A stretch of DNA of 5,787 nt from an uncultured Pseudomonas sp. (GTDB lineage Bacteria; Pseudomonadota; Gammaproteobacteria; Pseudomonadales; Pseudomonadaceae): assembly GCA_937863915.1 (NCBI GenBank), contig CALMID010000387.1, positions 1 to 5,787 of the forward strand, in the 5' to 3' direction. A program made the position numbers and the translations under genes. Below the pieces are notes generated by a model. It was not told the origin of the DNA. It was given only the letters and a program-made list of their open reading frames with translations, and made no database searches. This document shows, in pieces, positions 1 to 4,921 of this stretch (positions are counted from its first letter, which is position 1; each line of letters starts with the position of its first letter).

Positions 1-438
1 GCGTTCGCTGACGCTGAAATCGAGCTTGTCGACGCCCTGGCCGAGCAGCCCCAGGGTGTATTCGATACGCCCAGTCAGGCGCTCGAGGTGACGGGTATAG
101 ATAGTGAAGCCCGGTTGCAGGTCGCCGCTCTTGAGAAAATCGTCGAAGCGCAGGCGCCAGGCATCGAACTCCTGGATATCGGCGGCGGTGAAGTACATCC
201 GCGCCGGGTCCAGCAGCTTCAGGTAGCTCTCGTAGATCATCTGCGAGCGCGCATCATTGAGCGGCGGCTTGTTGTAGTGATGGCGCTTGAGCAGCTCCAC
301 CACGTTCAGGCTGGCGATGACCTGCTCGCGATCGGGTTCTAGGTAGTCCCAGTTGCTGCTGCCGGGGCTGGCCCACAGCGGCAGGCTGCTCAGGCTGAGA
401 AGGAGGGACAGGGTGGAACGGGTGAGGATGCGCTTCAT
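1..438 (-). CDS. prc: Tail-specific (C-terminal processing) protease Prc, N-terminal part
   Basis: This is the first 146 codons of an open frame that begins at ATG 438-436 and continues past the left edge. Prc is a periplasmic serine protease with a PDZ domain that degrades proteins by their nonpolar C-termini. In Pseudomonas, Prc (AlgO) acts on anti-sigma factor MucA variants and affects alginate production. Residues 1 to about 23 look like a Sec signal peptide: MKRIL, a Leu/Ser-rich core, and a likely cut after LWA. The mature N-terminus carries segments I recognise from pseudomonad Prc: VVELLKRHHY, YLKLLDPAR, YFTAADI, and DDFLKSGDL followed by PGFTIY. The PDZ domain and the Ser/Lys catalytic dyad lie outside the window and cannot be checked. 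The ribosome binding site is weak (AAGACG about 10 bases before the ATG). The gene is divergent from the oxidoreductase at 570. The identification is from remembered sequence, but the match is extensive. Confidence 0.9.
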   Translation of the reverse strand, partial: MKRILTRSTLSLLLSLSSLPLWASPGSSNWDYLEPDREQVIASLNVVELLKRHHYNKPPLNDARSQMIYESYLKLLDPARMYFTAADIQEFDAWRLRFDDFLKSGDLQPGFTIYTRHLERLTGRIEYTLGLLGQGVDKLDFSVSER

Positions 439-569
439 GCTGAATTCGACGTCTTGGCGGGCTTGCCGCATAGTTGGCCGCAGAGAATGTCGGCCGGGGT
501 TGTCGCGTCCTGCGACGACTCGTCCGACTTTCCAGTCGCACCGGGGACAATAGGAACTATGGGGGCACT
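439..569. other. Divergent intergenic spacer between prc and the quinone oxidoreductase
   Basis: These 131 bases must hold the promoters and leaders of both divergent genes. I see no convincing sigma-70 -35/-10 pair on either strand and no AlgU-type promoter. A short inverted repeat, GTCGC-N5-GCGAC (502-516), is followed by another GTCGC at 535-539 and could be a protein-binding site, but arms this short are common in GC-rich DNA. AGGAA at 552-556 and the G-run at 561-565 are the only ribosome-binding candidates for the plus-strand gene. Confidence 0.5.
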
Positions 570-1532
570 GTGAAGGCATTGCAAGGCGTCAAGGGCCAGT
601 TGCACTGGCAGGAACAACCCGGCGAGCCACTGGCGGCGGGGCAGGTCAGGATCAAAGTGGCGGCGGCCGGGCTCAACCGTGCCGACCTGCTGCAACTGGC
701 CGGACTTTATCCACCGCCGCCCGGGGCGCCACAGACCCTGGGTCTGGAGTGCAGCGGGATTATCAGTGAAGTGGGCGCCGGCGCCAGCTGGCAGGTGGGT
801 GAGCGGGTCTGTGCGCTGCTTGCCGGCGGCGGCATGGCCTCGGAGGTCGTGGTCGATGCCCTGCATGTGCTACCGGTGCCCGAGGGCCTGAGCCTGGCGG
901 AAGCGGCGGCATTGCCAGAGGTCTATGCCACCGCCTGGCTCAATCTGTATCGCCTGGCGGCCTTGCGCCCAGGTGAAAAGGTGCTGCTGCATGCCGGTGC
1001 CAGTGGCGTGGGCAGCGCGGCCATCCAGCTGTGCAAGGCGTTTGGCAACCCGTGCTGGGTCAGTGTCGGTTCGCCCGAGCGGTTGCAGCATTGTCAGAAG
1101 CTGGGCGCCCGTGGCGGCGTGCTGCGCGACGACAACCTGCAGGATTTGCGCGATTTCGCGCCCTTCGATGTGATTCTCGATCCGGTCGGGGCGGCCTATG
1201 CCGCGCTCAATCTGCAGTTGCTGGCGCTGGACGGGCGCTGGGTGAACATCGGCCTGATGGGCGGGCGCGAGGCTCAGTTGGACATGGCGCTGCTGCTGGG
1301 CAAGCGCATCCAGCTGACGGGCTCGACGCTGCGCAACCGCGACGAGGCCTTCAAGGCCGAGCTGATCAGCGAACTGGCGCGTGAAGTCTGGCCGCTGTTT
1401 GCCCGCGGGCAGCTCACGCCGCAGCTGGAACAGGTCTATCCGGCTACCGAGGCGGAGGCCGCCTTTGCTAAGCTCGCCAGCAATCAGGTGGCAGGCAAGC
1501 TGGTGCTGTGCCTCGACGATAGCCTGAGTTGA
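570..1532 (+). CDS. NAD(P)H:quinone oxidoreductase, zinc-independent MDR family (PIG3-like)
   Basis: This is a 320-residue soluble medium-chain dehydrogenase/reductase that probably transfers hydride from NADPH to quinones or similar carbonyl compounds. The N-terminal GroES-like domain holds VAAAGLNRADLLQ and the YPPPPG segment typical of the PIG3 group, then LGLECSG. The Rossmann nucleotide-binding motif AGASGVG lies at residues 142-148 (HAGASGVGSAA). DVILDPVG and GRWVNIGLMGG follow, and the protein ends in AGKLVL. The cysteine and histidine ligands of zinc alcohol dehydrogenases are not evident, which fits the quinone reductase branch. I chose GTG at 570 because homologues start MKALQGV; the frame stays open upstream to a TTG at 474, but those 32 residues do not resemble the family. 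It is divergent from prc, and ahpC follows in the same direction after 134 bases. The physiological substrate cannot be told from the sequence. Confidence 0.88.
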   Translation: MKALQGVKGQLHWQEQPGEPLAAGQVRIKVAAAGLNRADLLQLAGLYPPPPGAPQTLGLECSGIISEVGAGASWQVGERVCALLAGGGMASEVVVDALHVLPVPEGLSLAEAAALPEVYATAWLNLYRLAALRPGEKVLLHAGASGVGSAAIQLCKAFGNPCWVSVGSPERLQHCQKLGARGGVLRDDNLQDLRDFAPFDVILDPVGAAYAALNLQLLALDGRWVNIGLMGGREAQLDMALLLGKRIQLTGSTLRNRDEAFKAELISELAREVWPLFARGQLTPQLEQVYPATEAEAAFAKLASNQVAGKLVLCLDDSLS

Positions 1533-1540
1533 TCATCCGC

Positions 1541-1571
1541 TGACGGTGATTGGCAGAAACAATCACCGTCA
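1541..1571 (+). repeat. Perfect 12-bp inverted repeat, possible terminator of the oxidoreductase gene
   Basis: TGACGGTGATTG (1541-1552) and CAATCACCGTCA (1560-1571) are exact reverse complements separated by the 7-base loop GCAGAAA. The hairpin begins 8 bases after the upstream stop codon, the usual place for an intrinsic terminator, but what follows (TCGTTTCAA) is a poor U-tract. The inner part of the dyad forms half of the OxyR-type operator annotated at 1549-1585, so the symmetry may serve DNA binding, RNA folding, or both. The repeat itself is certain; the terminator role is tentative. Confidence 0.5.
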
Positions 1572-1585
1572 TCGTTTCAATCAAT
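1549..1585 (+). promoter_or_regulatory. Predicted OxyR operator for ahpC
   Basis: Four tetranucleotides lie in perfect 11-bp phase: ATTG (1549), CAAT (1560), ATCG (1571) and CAAT (1582), each pair separated by exactly 7 bases. This is the architecture of the OxyR motif (ATAG-N7-CTAT twice, 7 bases apart, 37 bp in all), and each block matches its consensus at 3 of 4 positions. In the promoter-proximal half the internal T and A of the motif are also present (1576 and 1580). The site ends right before the position of a -35 box for the -10 at 1609, as expected for an activator touching RNA polymerase there. Peroxide-oxidised OxyR is the known activator of ahpC in many proteobacteria, including Pseudomonas. 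Binding here is inferred from pattern and context. Confidence 0.75.
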
Positions 1586-1614
1586 GGGCCAAGAAAGCCG
1601 ATGGGGCCTATTAT
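1586..1614 (+). promoter_or_regulatory. Predicted ahpC promoter with weak -35 and good -10
   Basis: TATTAT at 1609-1614 matches the sigma-70 -10 consensus at 5 of 6 bases. With a 17-base spacer the -35 would be GGGCCA (1586-1591), almost unrelated to TTGACA. A good -10 with no usable -35, directly downstream of the OxyR-type operator, is what an activator-dependent promoter looks like. Transcription would start near 1620, giving a leader of about 45 bases before the ahpC start codon. Confidence 0.6.
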
Positions 1615-1653
1615 CCTCCCCGTCAACTTTCAACCGCACATTTCAACCCTCAC

Positions 1654-1659
1654 AAGGAG
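1654..1659 (+). promoter_or_regulatory. Strong ribosome binding site of ahpC
   Basis: AAGGAG lies 7 bases before the ATG at 1667. It is near-perfectly complementary to the 16S rRNA 3' end, fits a highly expressed protein, and decides the start against in-frame upstream alternatives such as the TTG at 1550. Confidence 0.85.
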
Positions 1660-1666
1660 TTCACAG

Positions 1667-2230
1667 ATGTCTCTGATCAACACTCAAGTTCAGCCGTTCA
1701 AGGCCAATGCTTTCCACAACGGCAAGTTCATCGAAGTCACCGAGCAGTCCCTGAAGGGCAAGTGGTCGGTACTGATCTTCATGCCGGCAGCATTCACCTT
1801 CAACTGCCCGACCGAGATCGAAGACGCCGCCAACAACTACGCCGAGTTCCAGAAGGCCGGTGCCGAGGTCTACATCGTGACCACCGACACCCACTTCTCG
1901 CACAAGGTATGGCACGAGACTTCCCCGGCTGTCGGCAAGGCTCAGTTCCCGCTGATCGGCGATCCGACCCACGTGCTGACCAACGCCTTCGGCGTGCACA
2001 TTCCGGAAGAAGGCCTGGCTCTGCGTGGCACCTTCGTGATCAACCCGGAAGGCGTGATCAAGACCGTGGAAATCCACTCCAACGAAATCGCCCGTGACGT
2101 TTCCGAGACCCTGCGCAAGCTGAAAGCTGCCCAGTACACCGCCGCCCACCCGGGCGAAGTGTGCCCGGCCAAGTGGAAAGAAGGCGAGAAGACCCTGGCT
2201 CCGTCCCTGGACCTGGTTGGCAAGATCTAA
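1667..2230 (+). CDS. ahpC: Alkyl hydroperoxide reductase peroxidase subunit AhpC (2-Cys peroxiredoxin)
   Basis: This cytoplasmic peroxiredoxin reduces H2O2, organic hydroperoxides and peroxynitrite, and is re-reduced by AhpF. It has 187 residues, the same length as the E. coli protein. The PxxxTxxC active-site motif is P40, T44 and the peroxidatic C47 (FTFNCPTE). R120 in LALRGTFVINP matches the conserved active-site arginine. The resolving C166 sits in GEVCPAKWKEGE, and the C-terminus LAPSLDLVGKI equals the E. coli ending. The typical enzyme is a dimer with intersubunit C47-C166 disulfides that assembles into a redox-sensitive decamer. ATG 1667 gives the family's MSLINT start behind a strong AAGGAG. 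A predicted OxyR operator and OxyR-dependent promoter lie upstream, a strong terminator downstream, and ahpF follows after 135 bases. Asn46, just before the peroxidatic Cys, replaces the Val found in E. coli; I recall the same in P. aeruginosa AhpC. Confidence 0.97.
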   Translation: MSLINTQVQPFKANAFHNGKFIEVTEQSLKGKWSVLIFMPAAFTFNCPTEIEDAANNYAEFQKAGAEVYIVTTDTHFSHKVWHETSPAVGKAQFPLIGDPTHVLTNAFGVHIPEEGLALRGTFVINPEGVIKTVEIHSNEIARDVSETLRKLKAAQYTAAHPGEVCPAKWKEGEKTLAPSLDLVGKI

Positions 2231-2301
2231 ATATCTGCCTGGGGTCATCCTGGCCCCAATCGCCTAGCGCTTTGCCGGCTGAGACCCAGCTGCAAGTGCC
2301 C

Positions 2302-2338
2302 GAACGCCCGGGCGCGATCCGTCCGGGCGTTTGTTTGT
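2302..2338 (+). terminator. Intrinsic terminator/attenuator between ahpC and ahpF
   Basis: AACGCCCGG (2303-2311) pairs perfectly with CCGGGCGTT (2323-2331). Inside it G2312-U2322, C2313-G2321 and G2314-C2320 can extend the stem to 12 pairs around a 5-base loop, and G2302-U2332 can add a wobble pair at the base. T-rich DNA follows directly (TTTGTTTGT, 2330-2338). This is a textbook rho-independent terminator 72 bases after the ahpC stop. ahpF starts only 28 bases later and no separate promoter is evident, so the element probably lets through a fraction of transcripts and lowers AhpF relative to AhpC. Confidence 0.85.
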
Positions 2339-2352
2339 CCGAAATTTGCTTT

Positions 2353-2358
2353 GAGGAA
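2353..2358 (+). promoter_or_regulatory. Ribosome binding site of ahpF
   Basis: GAGGAA lies 7 bases before ATG 2366 and selects that start over the TTG at 2351, which overlaps this site. Confidence 0.8.
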
Positions 2359-2365
2359 TCCCGTC

Positions 2366-3919
2366 ATGTTGGACGCCACTCTGAAATCCCAGTTGCAGGC
2401 CTACCTCGAGAAGGTCACTCAGCCGTTCGAGATCGTTGCTTCCCTCGATGATGGCGAGAAATCCCAGGAGCTGCTCGGACTCCTCAACGATATCGTCAGC
2501 CTGACTGACAAGATCACCCTGCGGACCGATGGCAACGATGCACGCCGTCCGTCCTTCGCCCTGAACCGTCCGGGCGCCGATATCGGCATTACCTTTGCCG
2601 GTATCCCCATGGGCCACGAGTTCACCTCGCTGGTACTGGCCCTGCTGCAAGTCGGTGGCCATCCGTCCAAGCTGGACGCGGAGACCATCGAGCAAATCAA
2701 GAGCATCGAAGGGAAGTTCGAGTTCGAAACCTACTTCTCGCTGTCCTGCCAGAACTGCCCGGACGTGGTCCAGGCGCTGAACCTGATGGCGGTGCTCAAC
2801 CCCAATATTCGCAACGTGTCGATTGACGGTGCGTTGTTTCAGGAAGAAGTCGAACGCCGCCAGATCATGGCCGTGCCGAGCATCTACCTGAACGGTGAGG
2901 TCTTCGCTTCCGGCCGCATGGAAGTGAAGGAAATCCTCGCCAAGATTGATACCGGCGCCGCCAATCGCGATGCCGAGAAGATGAGCGCCAAGGAAGCCTT
3001 CGACGTGCTGGTCATCGGTGGCGGCCCCGCCGGCGCTGCGGCGGCCATCTATGCCGCACGCAAGGGCATCCGCACGGCCGTCGCGGCCGAGCGTTTCGGC
3101 GGCCAGGTGCTGGATACCATGGCCATCGAGAACTTCATTTCGGTGAAGGAAACCGAAGGGCCGAAACTGGTACGCGCCCTGGAAGAGCATGTACGTGAAT
3201 ACGACGTCGACATCATGAACCTGCAGCGCGCTTCCGCGCTGGTTCCGGCCAGCGCCGAAGGCGGCCTGCACGAAGTGAAGTTCGACAATGGCGCCAGCCT
3301 CAAGGCCAAGACCGTGATCCTCTCCACCGGTGCGCGCTGGCGCGAAATGGGTGTGCCCGGCGAGCAGGAATACAAGGCCAAGGGTGTGTGCTTCTGCCCG
3401 CACTGCGACGGCCCGCTGTTCAAGGGCAAGCGCGTGGCGGTCATCGGTGGCGGCAACTCCGGTGTGGAAGCGGCGATTGATCTCGCCGGTATCGTCAGCC
3501 ATGTGACCCTGCTGGAGTTCGCCGACACCCTGCGTGCCGACGCCGTGCTGCAGAAGAAGCTGTACAGCCTGGCCAACGTCACCGTGATCAAGAGCGCGCA
3601 GACCACCGAAGTGGTCGGCGACGGCCAGAAGGTCACCGCGCTGACCTACAAGGACCGCACCACCGAGGCGCTGCATACCGTCGAGCTGGAAGGCATCTTC
3701 GTGCAGATCGGCCTGCTGCCCAACAGTGACTGGCTCAAGGGCACCGTGGAGCTGAGCCGCTTCGGCGAGATCATTGTCGACGCCAAGGGCGCCACCAATA
3801 TCCCCGGCGTGTTCGCCGCCGGTGATGTGACCACCGTGCCGTACAAGCAGATCGTTATCGCCGTGGGCGAGGGTGCCAAGGCTTCGCTGAGTGCCTTCGA
3901 TCACCTGATCCGCAGCTAG
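2366..3919 (+). CDS. ahpF: Alkyl hydroperoxide reductase flavoprotein subunit AhpF
   Basis: AhpF is the cytoplasmic NADH-dependent disulfide reductase that recharges AhpC. It has 517 residues against 521 in E. coli. The N-terminal double-thioredoxin-fold domain (about 1-200) carries the CxxC that reduces AhpC, C128-Q-N-C131. A linker leads to the thioredoxin-reductase-like part. There the FAD-binding GGGPAG is at 218-223, the second redox pair C344-P-H-C347 lies in CPHCDGPLF, and the NADH-binding GGGNSG is at 361-366. The flavin-contacting FAAGD ends at D487. Electrons run NADH, FAD, C344/C347, C128/C131, AhpC. ATG 2366 follows GAGGAA at the right distance. The gene lies downstream of ahpC behind an intrinsic terminator and is followed by another. 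Compared with E. coli, the first redox motif is CQNC instead of CHNC, and an extra C342 sits two residues before C344. Confidence 0.97.
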   Translation: MLDATLKSQLQAYLEKVTQPFEIVASLDDGEKSQELLGLLNDIVSLTDKITLRTDGNDARRPSFALNRPGADIGITFAGIPMGHEFTSLVLALLQVGGHPSKLDAETIEQIKSIEGKFEFETYFSLSCQNCPDVVQALNLMAVLNPNIRNVSIDGALFQEEVERRQIMAVPSIYLNGEVFASGRMEVKEILAKIDTGAANRDAEKMSAKEAFDVLVIGGGPAGAAAAIYAARKGIRTAVAAERFGGQVLDTMAIENFISVKETEGPKLVRALEEHVREYDVDIMNLQRASALVPASAEGGLHEVKFDNGASLKAKTVILSTGARWREMGVPGEQEYKAKGVCFCPHCDGPLFKGKRVAVIGGGNSGVEAAIDLAGIVSHVTLLEFADTLRADAVLQKKLYSLANVTVIKSAQTTEVVGDGQKVTALTYKDRTTEALHTVELEGIFVQIGLLPNSDWLKGTVELSRFGEIIVDAKGATNIPGVFAAGDVTTVPYKQIVIAVGEGAKASLSAFDHLIRS

Positions 3920-3937
3920 TACGCACTGCAAGGCAAA

Positions 3938-3979
3938 CCGAGGGCGGACTGGTGCGAACCAGCCCGCCCTCGGCGTTTC
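3938..3979 (+). terminator. Long terminator hairpin after ahpF with GCGA tetraloop
   Basis: CCGAGGGCGG (3938-3947) pairs with CCGCCCTCGG (3964-3973). After one A-C mismatch (3948/3963), CTGGT (3949-3953) pairs with ACCAG (3958-3962) around the GNRA-type tetraloop GCGA (3954-3957). The stem starts 18 bases after the ahpF stop. The U-tract is short and broken (CGTTTCT), so the hairpin may also protect the 3' end of the mRNA. It ends the ahp transcription unit and suggests the next gene has its own promoter. Confidence 0.8.
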
Positions 3980-4053
3980 TGCGACGTTGCTACTCATAGG
4001 CCCGGAGCGACGCTCGGTGTACGCTTGGCCGATCATTGTTGTGGAGTCGCGTC
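3980..4053 (+). promoter_or_regulatory. Leader of the downstream helical-protein gene, with ribosome binding site
   Basis: TGGAG at 4042-4046 lies 7 bases before GTG 4054 and supports that start. A promoter is expected here because a terminator lies just upstream, but I see no good -35/-10 pair. GAGCG-A-CGCTC (4005-4015) is an odd-length perfect dyad that could be a binding site. Its one-base centre rules out a normal hairpin. Confidence 0.45.
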
Positions 4054-4914
4054 GTGTCTGCTGCCTCGTCCCTTGCCGCGCAGATTGCCCTGATCGAGAA
4101 GAAGCGGGCGGTGCTGCTGGGTCTGACCCAGCTGGTGATCAGCCTGGAGCGCCTGCATGCCTCGCTGGAGGCAGTGTTGCTGCTGGGCGGCAATCGTCAG
4201 CAGTTATCCGAGGCGGAGCTGCGCTCGGTGGAGGTGATTCGCCAGCGCGTGAGCAATCTCAGTGATGCCGAATTACGCGCCGCAGTGTTCAATCTCGATG
4301 GCCTGGTCAGCGACAGCCTGCTCAATCTCAGTCGTCTGGCCTTGCAGCTGGTTGATGATCCACAGGTACGTCTGGATCAGCTGGAATCCATCCATCCGCA
4401 GGTCAATACCTTCAACCGCAATGCGCGCACCGCCATTGCCCTGCGTGCCTTGCTGGCCAAGCGCGGCGAGGTGGTGGCGGCCCTGCATCTGCCGCTGCCG
4501 CGCCTGGCCATCCAGCAGCGCCTGCAGCAGGTCGATGCCCGCGAGCAGGTGATTCGTCAGCAGGTGTGCAGCCACATCACCGGCATGCGCGCTGATGTCG
4601 CCCAACTGCTGGCCCACCCGGCGTGCTCGGACGCGCAGCGTGCGATGTACCAGGCGCTGGATCAGTCCCTGGCGGAAAACCTGGCACATATCCAGGCCGG
4701 CCACAGCCTCAGTGAGTTGCCGGTCGCCATCGAGAATATCGAGGTGGCGGAAGCCGCGCCGGTCCGGAACGAGGACAGCCGCGAAGCGGCGTTGCCAGCA
4801 GCGCCTGTGCCGCCGGTAACCCGCGAGGCTCCTCTGAAGGAGGAAGCCGGCCTGTTGCCGCGGGTACGTGACTGGCTGAATGCGCCCTGGAACTCCGGGC
4901 GCAAGCGCGATTAA
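4054..4914 (+). CDS. Hypothetical helical cytoplasmic protein with charged C-terminal tail
   Basis: I do not recognise this 286-residue protein. It has no signal peptide or membrane segment. Residues about 5-222 are rich in Leu, Ala, Gln, Glu and Arg, almost free of Gly and Pro, and read as a series of amphipathic helices suited to a bundle or coiled coil (for example LIEKKRAVLLG, LRSVEVIRQRVSNL, RLAIQQRLQQVDAREQVIRQ). Two cysteines stand at 172 and 191. An Ala/Pro/Glu-rich, probably disordered linker (about 230-262) leads to a distinct tail with LLPRVRDWLNAPW and a basic end, GRKRD, which may bind a partner. GTG 4054 was chosen for its TGGAG at 7 bases; an in-frame TTG at 4036 lacks a site. 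The gene stands alone behind the ahpF terminator, and its stop is 7 bases from that of the convergent gene. It could be a structural or adaptor protein, but nothing visible assigns a function. Confidence 0.8.
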   Translation: MSAASSLAAQIALIEKKRAVLLGLTQLVISLERLHASLEAVLLLGGNRQQLSEAELRSVEVIRQRVSNLSDAELRAAVFNLDGLVSDSLLNLSRLALQLVDDPQVRLDQLESIHPQVNTFNRNARTAIALRALLAKRGEVVAALHLPLPRLAIQQRLQQVDAREQVIRQQVCSHITGMRADVAQLLAHPACSDAQRAMYQALDQSLAENLAHIQAGHSLSELPVAIENIEVAEAAPVRNEDSREAALPAAPVPPVTREAPLKEEAGLLPRVRDWLNAPWNSGRKRD

Positions 4915-4921
4915 TTGTTTG

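Noticed and set aside
254..550. A 98-codon minus-strand frame across the prc start
   Set aside because: It is out of frame with the Prc sequence, which has a signal peptide and family motifs. The Arg/Pro/Gln-rich translation is a frame shadow.
474..569. Upstream extension of the oxidoreductase to a TTG at 474
   Set aside because: The extra 32 residues are Arg-rich and unlike the family, whose members begin MKAL-; GTG 570 fits.
1661..2248. A 195-codon minus-strand frame opposite ahpC
   Set aside because: It is a codon-bias shadow of ahpC with low-complexity Gly/Val/Leu content, no ribosome binding site and no recognisable domain.
2239..2259. Small hairpin TGGGG/CCCCA just after ahpC
   Set aside because: It has only five pairs and no U-tract; the real terminator candidate is the longer hairpin at 2302-2338.
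2264..4036. A 590-codon open frame on the minus strand opposite ahpF
   Set aside because: It lies wholly antisense to a clear AhpF. Its translation is His/Gly/Leu/Gln-rich without any family motif, as expected for the complement of a GC-biased gene, and it also crosses both terminators.
4024..4041. Sigma-54-like TTGGC...TTGTT before the helical-protein gene
   Set aside because: The invariant GC ten bases after GG is TT here, so it does not meet the -24/-12 rule.
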